Positions 1-8,506 of a DNA stretch of 64,000 bases are shown here, piece after piece; the stretch's first letter is position 1, and each line of letters starts with the position of its first letter. Made by a program: the position numbers and the translations under genes. The notes under the pieces were generated by a model. It saw only the letters and a program-made list of their open reading frames with translations. It was not told the DNA's origin and searched no databases. Location of the stretch: the NCBI RefSeq assembly GCF_900102465.1, contig NZ_FNBW01000006.1, positions 62,001-126,000 on the forward strand, written 5' to 3'. The stretch comes from Thalassobaculum litoreum DSM 18839 (GTDB lineage Bacteria; Pseudomonadota; Alphaproteobacteria; Thalassobaculales; Thalassobaculaceae).

Positions 1-248
1 AGGCCGGGCAGCCGCAGCCGGTCGACCAGTGGCGCCCACAGGAAATTGATGGCGTAGGCGGTGGTGGCGAGGCTGAACAGGCCGACGCTGGACCGTGAGA
101 AGCCGGCATCGGTCAGCCAGATCGACAGGTTCGAATAGACCAGCGGCGCCGGCAGGCCCGACGCGAAGCCGAAGACGAGGATGATGAGCATCCGGCGGTC
201 GAGATAGACCCGGATGCCGTCGGTCCAGGAGGTGCGTTCAGCCGCCAT
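1..248 (-). CDS. AmpG-family MFS transporter, N-terminal part only
   Basis: The window edge cuts this gene; only the first 82 codons are visible. The protein begins MAAERTSWTDGIRVYLDRRM and goes on into hydrophobic segments with the family-like stretches FGFASGLPAPLVYSNLSIWL and FLWAPLVDRLRLP. These resemble the first two or three membrane helices of the AmpG/PAT branch of the major facilitator superfamily, which brings muropeptides from the periplasm into the cytoplasm for cell-wall recycling. The ATG at 248 is the only clear start. The gene points away from phoB on the same strand, 79 bp further on, so it could in principle be read from the pho cluster. Family assignment is good; substrate is inferred. 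Confidence 0.8.
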   Translation of the reverse strand, partial: MAAERTSWTDGIRVYLDRRMLIILVFGFASGLPAPLVYSNLSIWLTDAGFSRSSVGLFSLATTAYAINFLWAPLVDRLRLPG

Positions 249-327
249 ACCGATGAGGTATCTGAGTCGCCCCGGCTTGCCCAGCATCATTAGATGCTCG
301 GCGAGCGGGGGAGCGAAGGGACGCCGG

Positions 328-1032
328 TCAGGCTGCGTTGGCGTCGAGCGCGTAGCCGGCGGAGCGCACCGTGCGGATCATGTCGTCGTCGTTCTCGCTG
401 TTCAGCGCCTTGCGCAGCCGGCGGATATGGACGTCGACCGTGCGTGGCTCGACATAGACGTCCGGACCCCAGACGGTGTCGAGCAGCTGTTCGCGCGAGA
501 ACACCCGTCCCGGATGCTCCAGGAAATGGCGCAGCAGGCGGAACTCGGTGGGTCCGAGATGGATGTCGCGCTCGCTGCGCTTCACCCGATGGGCCGCCAG
601 ATCCATGGTCAGGTCGGCGAAGCGCAGGATCTCGTCCTCGGTGGAGGGCCGCGCCCGGCGCATCACCGCGCGGACCCGGGCGATCAGCTCGGCCGGGCTG
701 AACGGCTTGGTGATGTAGTCGTCGGCCCCGGAGTTCAGGCCGCGGATCCGGTCGCCCTCCTCGCCGCGGGCGGTGAGCATGATGATCGGGATGTTCTTCA
801 GGTCGGGCGCGCGGCGCAGCCGGCGGCAGGCCTCGATCCCCGACAGCAGGGGCAGCATCCAGTCGAGCAGGATCAGGTCGGGCCGGCGCTCCGCGGCGAC
901 CAGCATGGCCTCCTCGCCGTCACCCGCGTCGATGACGCGGAAGCCTTCGCGTTCCAGGTTGTAGCGGAGCAGGGTGACGATCGGCGCTTCATCCTCGACG
1001 ATCAGGATCAGTGGTTTCATGGGCTGGGTCAC
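328..1032 (-). CDS. phoB: Phosphate regulon response regulator PhoB
   Basis: OmpR/PhoB-type response regulator. The receiver domain fills the first ~120 residues, with acidic pocket E13-D14, phospho-acceptor D57 in ILLDWMLP and the conserved lysine in TKPF. A winged-helix DNA-binding domain follows (ending RTVDVHIRRLRKALN then IRTVRSAGYAL). It is phosphorylated by PhoR under phosphate limitation and binds Pho boxes. The open frame starts with GTG at 1032; an in-frame ATG at 1020 gives the more usual MKPLILIVEDE start, and neither has a strong Shine-Dalgarno. It is the last gene of the phoR-pstSCAB-phoU-phoB block. The 100-bp gap to phoU is almost entirely a repeat element, so no separate phoB promoter is obvious. 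Confidence 0.96.
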   Translation of the reverse strand: MTQPMKPLILIVEDEAPIVTLLRYNLEREGFRVIDAGDGEEAMLVAAERRPDLILLDWMLPLLSGIEACRRLRRAPDLKNIPIIMLTARGEEGDRIRGLNSGADDYITKPFSPAELIARVRAVMRRARPSTEDEILRFADLTMDLAAHRVKRSERDIHLGPTEFRLLRHFLEHPGRVFSREQLLDTVWGPDVYVEPRTVDVHIRRLRKALNSENDDDMIRTVRSAGYALDANAA

Positions 1033-1038
1033 TCGCGA

Positions 1039-1136
1039 CTAGAGTACGATCTGTACCGTGAATCGTCCTCTAAACCTTTGAATACAGAGCAAATTCACAC
1101 GAACGGATGAGGCCATCCGACCGTGATCCGCTCTAG
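1039..1136. repeat. Dispersed palindromic element, copy 1 (phoU-phoB gap)
   Basis: A 98-bp element bounded by CTAGAG (1039) and CTCTAG (1131-1136). Read on the minus strand it matches the copy at 62585-62701 through most of its length: a first module with AGAGC...GATG-CATC...TCGTGTGAATTTGCTCT, then a second module with TTAGAGGACGATTCACGG and TACAGATC, ending CTCTAG. The second module lacks most of the right arm present in the 62585 copy. The TAG stop of phoU (1133-1135) lies inside the terminal CTAG. Function unknown; possible terminator or miniature mobile repeat. Confidence 0.75.
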
Positions 1137-1864
1137 GACGATTCTTCGGAGAGCTCCTCCGGCTTGACGACGGCGAAGCTGCTGTTGTCCCCCTTCGGCC
1201 GGTTGCCTTCCAGGCGGCGGCCGGTCTCCTCGAAATAGACGGTCTCCGCGATGTTGGTCGCGTGATCACCGATCCGCTCGATGTTCTTGGCCACGAAGAG
1301 CAGGTGCGCGCAGGCGGTGATGTTGCGCGGATCCTCCATCATGTAGGTCAGCAGCTCCCGAAAGAGGCTGGTGTACATCTGGTCGATCTCTTCATCGCGC
1401 TGCCAGGCCACCATGGCGCGCTCCACGTCGCGCTGGGTATAGGCATCCAGCACGTCGGTGATGATCCGGTGGGTCAGCCGGCCCATGCGGGCGATGCCGT
1501 TGATCGGCCCGACCTCCGGGAGCTGCGACAGGGCCGAGGCGCGCTTGGCCACGTTGGTGGCGTAGTCGCCCATGCGCTCCAGATCGTGCGAGATCTTCAG
1601 CGCCGACAGGATCTGGCGCAGGTCGTGGGCGACGGGCTGGCGCAGGGCCAGCATCCGCAGGGTCAGCGCCTCGACCTGATCCTCCAGGTCGTCGATCGCC
1701 TTGTCGGCCTCCACGCACTGGGTCGCCAGGGCGTCGTCGCGCTTGGCGATCGCCTGGATGGAGTTGGCGAGCTGGGCCTCGACGAGACCGCCCATGCGGG
1801 AAATAGCCGACCGCAAGCCGTCCAGTTCGTCGTCGAACGAGGACACGATGTGGCTGTCGGACAT
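1133..1864 (-). CDS. phoU: Phosphate signalling protein PhoU
   Basis: All-helical PhoU of 243 residues, the usual size. Both tandem three-helix repeats carry the metal-cluster motif: DLERMGDYATN in the first half and NIERIGDHATN in the second. PhoU links the PstSCAB transporter to PhoR so that the kinase stays off when phosphate is plentiful. A GGAGG Shine-Dalgarno lies 8 bp before the ATG. It follows pstB by 67 bp and precedes phoB. Its TAG stop is formed by the edge of the repeat element at 1039-1136, so the extreme C-terminus (EELSEESS) abuts repeat DNA. Confidence 0.97.
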   Translation of the reverse strand: MSDSHIVSSFDDELDGLRSAISRMGGLVEAQLANSIQAIAKRDDALATQCVEADKAIDDLEDQVEALTLRMLALRQPVAHDLRQILSALKISHDLERMGDYATNVAKRASALSQLPEVGPINGIARMGRLTHRIITDVLDAYTQRDVERAMVAWQRDEEIDQMYTSLFRELLTYMMEDPRNITACAHLLFVAKNIERIGDHATNIAETVYFEETGRRLEGNRPKGDNSSFAVVKPEELSEESS

Positions 1865-1931
1865 GATTCAGACCTCCGGAAACGGGTGACGGGCCGCAGC
1901 CGCCTACCGGCCTGCGGCGTAGCGTTCGAGC

Positions 1932-2762
1932 CTAACCGAAACGTCCGGTGATGTACCCCTGGGTGCGGCTGTCGACTGGATTGGTGAAGATCGTCTCGGT
2001 CTCGCCGACCTCCACCAGATCGCCCAGGTGGAAGAACGCGGTGCGCTGGGACACGCGGGCAGCCTGCTGCATGGAGTGGGTGACGATGACGATGGTGAAG
2101 TTCTCGCGCAGCTCGTCGATCAGCTCCTCGATGCGGGCGGTGGCGATCGGGTCCAGGGCCGAGCACGGCTCATCCATCAGGATGACCTCCGGGTTCACCG
2201 CGATCGCCCGGGCGATGCACAGGCGCTGCTGCTGGCCGCCGGACAGGCCGGTGCCGGGCTGGTCCAGCCGGTCGCTGACCTCCTTCCAGAGGCCGGCCCG
2301 CTCCAGGCTCTTCTGCACGATCTCGTCCAGCTCGGCCTTGCCGTGGGCGATGCCGTGGATCCGCGGACCGTAGGCGATGTTGTCGTAGATCGTCTTCGGA
2401 AACGGATTCGGCTTCTGGAACACCATGCCGACCCGGGCGCGCAGCTGCACCACGTCCAGGGACGGGTCGTAGATGTCGTGCTCGTCCAGCGCGATCCTGC
2501 CGGTGACCCGGCAGATGTCGATCACGTCGTTCATGCGGTTGAGGCAGCGCAGGAACGTGGACTTGCCGCAGCCGGACGGGCCGATCAGCGCCGTGACCTC
2601 GTTCTGGTAGACGTCCAGGTCCACATGCTTCAGCGCATGCTTCTCGCCGTAGTAGACGTTGACGTCACGGGACTGAACCTTGGTGTAGCGGTTGGCCAAT
2701 TGCTCGGGGCTCGGCGATTTGGATGCGACTTCGGGTGTCGTCGTCATGGACGTGCTGCTCAT
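1932..2762 (-). CDS. pstB: Phosphate ABC transporter ATP-binding protein PstB
   Basis: ATPase subunit of the high-affinity phosphate importer, 276 residues, cytoplasmic face of the membrane. Visible motifs are Walker [13 protein letters not shown], the ABC signature [14 protein letters not shown], Walker [14 protein letters not shown] and the switch histidine in [10 protein letters not shown]. An N-terminal extension of about 25 residues before the ABC fold is rich in Ser/Thr/Pro. A TAAGGAG Shine-Dalgarno sits directly before the ATG and only 12 bp separate it from pstA, so the two are co-transcribed and probably translationally coupled. Confidence 0.98.
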   Translation of the reverse strand: MSSTSMTTTPEVASKSPSPEQLANRYTKVQSRDVNVYYGEKHALKHVDLDVYQNEVTALIGPSGCGKSTFLRCLNRMNDVIDICRVTGRIALDEHDIYDPSLDVVQLRARVGMVFQKPNPFPKTIYDNIAYGPRIHGIAHGKAELDEIVQKSLERAGLWKEVSDRLDQPGTGLSGGQQQRLCIARAIAVNPEVILMDEPCSALDPIATARIEELIDELRENFTIVIVTHSMQQAARVSQRTAFFHLGDLVEVGETETIFTNPVDSRTQGYITGRFG

Positions 2763-2774
2763 CGGTATTTCTCC

Positions 2775-4115
2775 TTACCACCGCCGCTCGAAGCGCTTGC
2801 GCAACAGGACGGCGACCGCGTTCATCAGAACCAGGAAGCCGAGTAGGACCATGATCGCCGCCGAGGTCTTTTCCACGAAGGCGCGCTCAGGGCTGTCGGC
2901 CCAGATATAGACCTGAACCGGCAGGACCGTCGCCGGATCGGTGAAACTTTGCGGCACGTCGACGATGAAGGCGACCATGCCGATCATCAGCAGCGGCGCG
3001 GTCTCGCCGAGTGCCTGGGCCATGCCGATGATGGTGCCGGTCAGGATGCCCGGCATCGCCAGGGGCAGCACGTGGTGCGTGACCACCTGCAGCCGCGACG
3101 CGCCCAGGCCCAGGGCCGCCTCTCGGATCGAGGGCGGCACCGCCTTCAGCGCCGAGCGGGAGGCGATGATGATCGTCGGCAGGGTCATCAGCGCCAGCAC
3201 CAGACCACCGGCGAGCGGGGCCGAGCGCGGCAGGCCGAAGAAATTCAGGAACACCGCGAGGCCGAGCAGACCGAAGACGATCGAGGGCACCGCCGCCAGA
3301 TTGTTGATGTTCACCTCGATCAGGTCGGTGAACCGGTTCTTCGGCGCGAACTCCTCGAGATAGGCGGCGGCCATGACGCCGATCGGGAAGGAGACCAGCA
3401 GGGTCACCGTCAGGGTCAGGATGGAGCCGATCAGGGCGCCGTAGATGCCGGCTTCCTCCGGCTCTCGGCTGTCGCCGGTGGTGAAGAAGTCCACGTTGAA
3501 CGCCGCGTGCACCCGGCCCTCGGCCTCGAGATGGTCGTGCCAGCTGATCTCCCGGTCCTTCACCCGGCGGTCGCCTTCCGGCAGATCGCGGTCGATGAAC
3601 CCCTTGGCGAAGGTGTCCATGTCGTCGGACATCTTGATGGCCACCGTCTGGGTGGTCCCGATCAGCGACGGGTCTTCCAGGACCATGTTCCGCAACGCGA
3701 GATCGGCGTTCGGCGAGACCAGGCCGTAGAGCATGCGCCGCTCGCGCCGGTCATCGGCGGCATCGGGGAACTCGCGCTTGAGAGCGTCGCGCACCATGTC
3801 GAGATAGTTGGCGCGCAGCAGCGTCTCGCGCTCCACCGGCCCGCCGTCGGGGTTCAGCTCCTCGGCGCTGAACGTGATGTCGAGATCGACCTCGTGCTGC
3901 CAGAAGGCCGAATAGCCCTTGGACACGATGCTGCCGAGCAGGATGAGCAGGATCACGCCGGCCGTCGCCACGCTGGCGAGACCCAGCAGACGGAACCTGC
4001 GCTCGCGGGCATAGCGGCGCGCGAGGTGAGGGCCGACGAAGACCGGACGGCGGATCGGATCGCCCGACGCGCCCCCGGGGGAGACACCCTGAGGAGAGGA
4101 GGTCGTGTCAGTCAT
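2775..4115 (-). CDS. pstA: Phosphate ABC transporter permease PstA (long form)
   Basis: Inner-membrane permease of 446 residues, longer than the ~290-residue enterobacterial PstA. After a cytoplasmic N-terminus and a first membrane helix (about residues 45-65), roughly 130 extra residues form a soluble, probably periplasmic region; this layout matches the alphaproteobacterial form with a DUF3333-type N-terminal domain. The typical binding-protein-dependent permease core follows, including the EAA loop around REAALGLGASRLQVV. It overlaps the end of pstC by 8 bp, which indicates translational coupling. Confidence 0.95.
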   Translation of the reverse strand: MTDTTSSPQGVSPGGASGDPIRRPVFVGPHLARRYARERRFRLLGLASVATAGVILLILLGSIVSKGYSAFWQHEVDLDITFSAEELNPDGGPVERETLLRANYLDMVRDALKREFPDAADDRRERRMLYGLVSPNADLALRNMVLEDPSLIGTTQTVAIKMSDDMDTFAKGFIDRDLPEGDRRVKDREISWHDHLEAEGRVHAAFNVDFFTTGDSREPEEAGIYGALIGSILTLTVTLLVSFPIGVMAAAYLEEFAPKNRFTDLIEVNINNLAAVPSIVFGLLGLAVFLNFFGLPRSAPLAGGLVLALMTLPTIIIASRSALKAVPPSIREAALGLGASRLQVVTHHVLPLAMPGILTGTIIGMAQALGETAPLLMIGMVAFIVDVPQSFTDPATVLPVQVYIWADSPERAFVEKTSAAIMVLLGFLVLMNAVAVLLRKRFERRW

Positions 4116-5493
4116 ACTTCTCTCGGTATTTGCGGACCACGCTCAGCGCGATCACGTTGAGGGCGAGCGTAATGAAGAACAGGACGAGCCCGAGGGCGAA
4201 GGCGGACAGGGTCTTGGCACTGTCGAATTCCTGGTCGCCGACCAGCAGGGTGACGATCTGCACCGTGACGGTGGTGACGGCCTCCAGCGGATTGACGGTC
4301 AGGTTGGCGGCGAGGCCGGCGGCCATCACCACGATCATGGTCTCGCCGATGGCGCGGCTCACGGCCAGCAGCAGGGCGCCGACGATGCCGGGCAGGGCTG
4401 CGGGCACGATGACCGACCGGATGGTCTCCGACTTGGTGGCGCCCAGGCCGTAGGACCCGTCGCGCAGGGATTGCGGTACGGCGTTGATCACGTCATCGGA
4501 CAGGGACGACACGAAGGGGATGATCATGATGCCCATGACGACGCCGGCGGCCAGCGCGCTCTCCGAGGAGACGTCGAGGCCGATGCTCTCGCCGGCATTC
4601 CGGAAGAACGGGGCGACGGTCAGGGCGGCGAAGAAGCCGTAGACCACCGTCGGGATACCGGCGAGCACCTCCAGCATCGGCTTGGCGAAGGCGCGGAACC
4701 GGGGGTCGGCGTATTCGGCCATGTAGATCGCGGACATCAGCCCGATCGGCGCGGCGACGATCATGGCGATGAAGGTGATCAGCAGGGTGCCGACGAAGAG
4801 CGGGATCGCGCCGAACGCGCCGGAGGAGCCGACCTGGTCGCTGCGCAGGGCGGTCTGCGGGCTCCAGTTCAGGCCGAACAGGAACTCGTAGAACGGCACC
4901 TTGGTGAAGAAGATGAAGCTCTCGAACAGCAGCGACAGCACGATGCCGACGGTGGTCAGGATGGCGATCAGGGAGCTGATGATCAGGACGACGTTGATCA
5001 CCTTCTCGACCGTGTTCCGCGCCCGCAGGTCGGGGCTGATGCGGTTGCGGGCGAAGGCCAGGCCGCCGGCGCCGACGCCGAACGCCGCGATGACCATGAG
5101 AATGAAGCTGGTCTGGCTCAGGCTCTTCAGCTGGGTGGCGGCCTCGGCGATCGCCGGCTCGCCGGCCCGCGCGGAAATGTTGCCGGTGGCGGTGTTGCGG
5201 ATGTCGTTCAGCAGGAGGCCGTATTCCGAGGGGGACAGGCCTTCCGTCATGCCCGCCGGCAGGCCGCCCATGACGACGCCGTCGATGACGTAGGGCTGCA
5301 CGATCAGCCAGATCGCCAGCAGGATTAGCGAGGGCAGGCCGATCCAGATCGCGGTGTAGGAACCGTAGTAGCTGGGAAGCGAATGAAGGTCCTTCGGCAT
5401 GCCGCCTGCGGTCATCACCGCCCGGGCGCGGCCCATGGTGTAGCCGACGGCGGCGAAGCCGAGCAGCGCGAGAACCACGATGAAAGTCTGCAT
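4108..5493 (-). CDS. pstC: Phosphate ABC transporter permease PstC (long form)
   Basis: Second inner-membrane permease of the Pst importer, 461 residues. The N-terminus holds several predicted membrane segments plus an extra soluble stretch (about residues 75-125) before the permease core; the C-terminal half has the EAA-like motif RDGSYGLGATKSETIRSVIVPAALPGI. GGGAG lies 10 bp before the ATG. It is separated from pstS by 192 bp containing a stable hairpin, so it is probably expressed at a lower level than the binding protein. It overlaps pstA by 8 bp. Confidence 0.95.
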   Translation of the reverse strand: MQTFIVVLALLGFAAVGYTMGRARAVMTAGGMPKDLHSLPSYYGSYTAIWIGLPSLILLAIWLIVQPYVIDGVVMGGLPAGMTEGLSPSEYGLLLNDIRNTATGNISARAGEPAIAEAATQLKSLSQTSFILMVIAAFGVGAGGLAFARNRISPDLRARNTVEKVINVVLIISSLIAILTTVGIVLSLLFESFIFFTKVPFYEFLFGLNWSPQTALRSDQVGSSGAFGAIPLFVGTLLITFIAMIVAAPIGLMSAIYMAEYADPRFRAFAKPMLEVLAGIPTVVYGFFAALTVAPFFRNAGESIGLDVSSESALAAGVVMGIMIIPFVSSLSDDVINAVPQSLRDGSYGLGATKSETIRSVIVPAALPGIVGALLLAVSRAIGETMIVVMAAGLAANLTVNPLEAVTTVTVQIVTLLVGDQEFDSAKTLSAFALGLVLFFITLALNVIALSVVRKYREKYD

Positions 5494-5645
5494 TGATCCC
5501 GGCTCCCTGAGAGCGATCCCGATCCGGCGCGGCGCCGACGATGGACAAAGGGTCTAACGAAAGGAGGTTTCAGAAATATTGGCGGCGCGATCAAGCCCCG
5601 GCGTGTCTTGGGCAGGCGAGGGGATGATCGGGCGGGTCAGAAGGA

Positions 5646-5671
5646 AGCGGCCGACCCGAAGGTCGGCCGCT
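5646..5671 (-). terminator. Intercistronic hairpin between pstS and pstC
   Basis: A perfect 11-bp stem (AGCGGCCGACC with GGTCGGCCGCT) closed by a CGAA/TTCG tetraloop lies 14 bp after the pstS stop. Read on the minus strand it is followed by TTCCTTC, only moderately U-rich. It probably acts as a partial terminator or as a 3'-end stabiliser that lets pstS RNA accumulate above pstCAB. Confidence 0.7.
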
Positions 5672-5685
5672 GGAAATGCCTGCGA

Positions 5686-6723
5686 TCAGAGGCTCAGATT
5701 GGTGAGCTGCTCGCCCGCGGTGCGGTACTTCTCGAGATCCGCCTCCGGCAGCGGGATCAGGCCCTTGTCGGTCAGATAGCCTTCCTGACCGGCAGCCTTC
5801 TCGCTGGTGAACTCGGCCACGAACTCCTTCATGCCGGGGATCACGCCGACATGGGCGTTCTTCATGTAGAAGAACAGGGAGCGGGAGACCGGGTAGGAGC
5901 CGTCGGCGATCGCGTCGAAGGTCGGGGCGTTGCCCTCGATCACCGAACCATGGACCTTGTCGGCGTTCTGGTCGAGGAACGAGAAGCCGAAGATGCCGAG
6001 CGCGCTCGGGTTGGCTTCCAGCTTCTGGACGATCAGGTTGTCGTTCTCGCCGGCCTCGATGAACTTGCCGTCTTCACGCATGGAGCCGAAGACCTGCTTG
6101 AACTTGTCCTTGTCGGACTTGGCCAGATCCTTCAGGAACGGGATCTCCTCGGCACCAACTTCCATCACCAGCTCGACGAAGGCGTCGCGGGTGCCGGAGG
6201 TCGGCGGCGGGCCGAGCACTTCGATCTCGGTGTCCGGCAGGTCCGGATTGATTTCGGACCACTTGGTGTACGGGTTGGCGACCAGCTTGCCGTCGACCGG
6301 AACTTCCTTGGCCAGGGCCAGGAAGATGTCCTTGCGGCTCAGCTTGTAGGTCTCGGAGGCCTTGGCGTTGGCCAGCACGATGCCGTCGAAGCCGATCTTG
6401 ATCTCGGTGATGTCGGTCACGCCGTTCGAGGCGCAGAGCTCGACCTCGGACTTCTTGATCCGACGCGACGCGTTGGTGATGTCGGGATGCTCGGTGCCGA
6501 CACCCTGGCAGAACAGCTTGAGGCCGCCGCCGGAGCCGGTCGACTCGATGACCGGCGTCTTGAAGCCGGTGGTCTTGCCGAAGTTCTCCGCAACCACAGT
6601 GGCGAACGGGAACACGGTCGACGAGCCGACGATGCGAATTTGATCACGGGCCTCGGCCTGGGCCGTCATGGCGACGACGCCGAGCGCGGCGATGGCGACC
6701 GCCTTGCCGAACGAGAAAGTCAT
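5686..6723 (-). CDS. pstS: Periplasmic phosphate-binding protein PstS
   Basis: Substrate-binding protein of 345 residues. A Sec signal peptide spans about residues 1-25 (KAVAIAALGVVAMTAQAEA, cleavage probably after AEA). The mature start IRIVGSSTVFPF, then the STGSGGG loop and TSGTRD, are phosphate-ligand loops of the family. It delivers phosphate to PstCA-PstB. GGAGG lies 7 bp before the ATG. A three-repeat Pho box sits about 135 bp upstream, so PhoB activation is expected. It is the first pst gene, with phoR 195 bp upstream on the same strand. Confidence 0.97.
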   Translation of the reverse strand: MTFSFGKAVAIAALGVVAMTAQAEARDQIRIVGSSTVFPFATVVAENFGKTTGFKTPVIESTGSGGGLKLFCQGVGTEHPDITNASRRIKKSEVELCASNGVTDITEIKIGFDGIVLANAKASETYKLSRKDIFLALAKEVPVDGKLVANPYTKWSEINPDLPDTEIEVLGPPPTSGTRDAFVELVMEVGAEEIPFLKDLAKSDKDKFKQVFGSMREDGKFIEAGENDNLIVQKLEANPSALGIFGFSFLDQNADKVHGSVIEGNAPTFDAIADGSYPVSRSLFFYMKNAHVGVIPGMKEFVAEFTSEKAAGQEGYLTDKGLIPLPEADLEKYRTAGEQLTNLSL

Positions 6724-6853
6724 GAGAATCCTCCAGTCTTTCGCTTGGGAGGTTGCAATTCCACCATCGTCGACAGGAAGGGATGAGCGCGAGATTGCCG
6801 CGCCGTCTTCCCCCGCGTTGGCTGTGCCGACAAGTACCGGTCGGATGGAAATC

Positions 6854-6886
6854 TTTTAAGACAGGTCTGTGAAACTTTGATTACAG
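6854..6886 (-). promoter_or_regulatory. Putative Pho box upstream of pstS
   Basis: On the minus strand three units in 11-bp register are readable: CTGTAATCAAA, GTTTCACAGAC and CTGTCTTAAAA (6886 down to 6854). They resemble the PhoB recognition repeat CTGTCAT followed by an A/T-rich spacer; the outer two match best. Position and phasing fit PhoB activation of pstS. No convincing -10 element was picked out. Confidence 0.65.
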
Positions 6887-6917
6887 AGGGCGCTGCAATT
6901 AATCCGTCATGGAAGAT

Positions 6918-8444
6918 TCACGCAGCGGTAATCGACCGCGACCCCGCCCGATCGTCCGGTTTTACGGCGCTTTCCGCGTTGCCGCCGTTCGCCGGAGCCT
7001 TGGGCAGGAAGACGGTGACCGTGGTGCCCTCGCCCCGGATCGACTCGATGGTCAGCGCGCCGCGGTGGCGGCCGACGATGTGCTTGACGATGGCGAGCCC
7101 CAGCCCGGTGCCCCCCAACTCGCGCGAGCGGGCGGTGTCGACCCGGTAGAACCGCTCGGTCAGGCGCGGAATGTGCCCGGCATCGATTCCGTCGCCCCGG
7201 TCGCGGACGCGGACCGCAATCGCGCCGTCGCGTTTGCCGGGATAGGCGGCGGGCACCTTCTCGGCCGGGCCGGCCGCGACCTCGATGATCGTGCCGCTGC
7301 GGCCGTATTTGATGGCGTTGTCCATCAGGTTCTGCAGCACCTGTGTGAGTTCGTCGGATTCGCCGAATACGGGCGGCAGTCCGTCGTCGATGTCGAGCGC
7401 CACCCGCATGTCCTTGCGCCGCGCCTCCAGATCGAGGGTGGCCTTCACCCCTTCCAGGATCGGCTTCAGCTCGATCTTCCGGGTCGGGGCGCTGTGCTCG
7501 TTGGTCTCGATCCGCGACAGCGACAGCAGGTCGTTCACCAGCCGGCTCATGCGCAGGGACTGCAGGCGCATGATTTCCAGAAACCGGTCGCGGGCGTCGT
7601 CGTCGTCGCGGGCCGGTCCCTGCAGGGTCTCGATGAAGCCCATCAGGGTCGACAGCGGCGTGCGCAGCTCGTGGCTGACATTGGCGACGAAGTCGACCCG
7701 CATCTGCTCCGAGCGCCGCACCGCGGTCAGGTCGACGAACAGCAGCAGGGCGGCCTGCGGCAGGTCGGTGCCCTCGGGCAGGGTCTCGACCTGCACGGTG
7801 AAGGTCCGCTCCGTCGGGGCGGCGATCTCGAATTCGACGGTCGATGTCGGCTTGCCCGCCTGGGCGTCGCGGACGGCGGCGAGCACGGCGGGATGACGGA
7901 TCACCGCCGACAGATCCCGGCCCTCGATATGCTGGCCGAACTGCCGCTGCGCTGCCCGGTTGGCGCGGACGATCCGCGAGCGCCCATCGACCAGCAGCAG
8001 CGGATCGGGGATCGCCTGGATCACCCGCCTGGGGGTCTCGGCCTGGCGGTGGGCGGCCTTCATCCAGGCGGTGAACTGGCGGTCGGCCCGCTCCAGCGAG
8101 AGGGCCAGCTCGGCGGCGGGGCCGGTGTCGCCGATCAGCGAGATGGCGCCGCGGCGGTCGGCCAGGGCGGTGTCCAGATCGACCGCCTGGGATCGCTCGT
8201 CCAGATGCTGCCGCAGGATCAGCAGTTCGCGCAGGTGGCGGCGCACGATGAGGATCAGCGCCAGATAGGTGGCCGCCGCCGATCCGAGCGCCGCCGGCAT
8301 GCCGATTTCGCCGAGCGCGGCGAGGCCGACGAACAGAAGCCCCGGCACCAGCGCCAGGAGGCCCGCCATGCGCCACACCGTGCTCCAGGCCGGCGCCGCC
8401 ATCGGGCGGCTGCGCTCTTCATGTGTCGTGCGGACCTCCGCCAT
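6918..8444 (-). CDS. phoR: Phosphate regulon sensor histidine kinase PhoR
   Basis: Membrane histidine kinase of 508 residues. Two hydrophobic segments near residues 20-65 have almost no periplasmic loop, as in PhoR. A PAS-like region (AIPDPLLLVDGRSRIVRANRAA) follows, then HisKA with H258 in FVANVSHELRTPLS, and an HATPase domain with NLMDNAIKYG, VRDRGDGID and GTGLGLAIV. It phosphorylates PhoB, and PhoU/Pst keep it off. GGAGGAAGC precedes the ATG. It lies 62 bp after maeB on the same strand and upstream of pstS, so the kinase gene leads the cluster while phoB ends it. Confidence 0.95.
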   Translation of the reverse strand: MAEVRTTHEERSRPMAAPAWSTVWRMAGLLALVPGLLFVGLAALGEIGMPAALGSAAATYLALILIVRRHLRELLILRQHLDERSQAVDLDTALADRRGAISLIGDTGPAAELALSLERADRQFTAWMKAAHRQAETPRRVIQAIPDPLLLVDGRSRIVRANRAAQRQFGQHIEGRDLSAVIRHPAVLAAVRDAQAGKPTSTVEFEIAAPTERTFTVQVETLPEGTDLPQAALLLFVDLTAVRRSEQMRVDFVANVSHELRTPLSTLMGFIETLQGPARDDDDARDRFLEIMRLQSLRMSRLVNDLLSLSRIETNEHSAPTRKIELKPILEGVKATLDLEARRKDMRVALDIDDGLPPVFGESDELTQVLQNLMDNAIKYGRSGTIIEVAAGPAEKVPAAYPGKRDGAIAVRVRDRGDGIDAGHIPRLTERFYRVDTARSRELGGTGLGLAIVKHIVGRHRGALTIESIRGEGTTVTVFLPKAPANGGNAESAVKPDDRAGSRSITAA

Positions 8445-8506
8445 GCTTCCTCCGATGCCCCACCGGCATCATCCGGCCTGGCGGTGGCGGCTGCGCCGCC
8501 TTGCCG

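Noticed and set aside
283-298. AGCATC-ATTA-GATGCT hairpin between phoB and the AmpG-like gene as a terminator
   Set aside because: Only a 6-bp stem with no T-tract in either direction.
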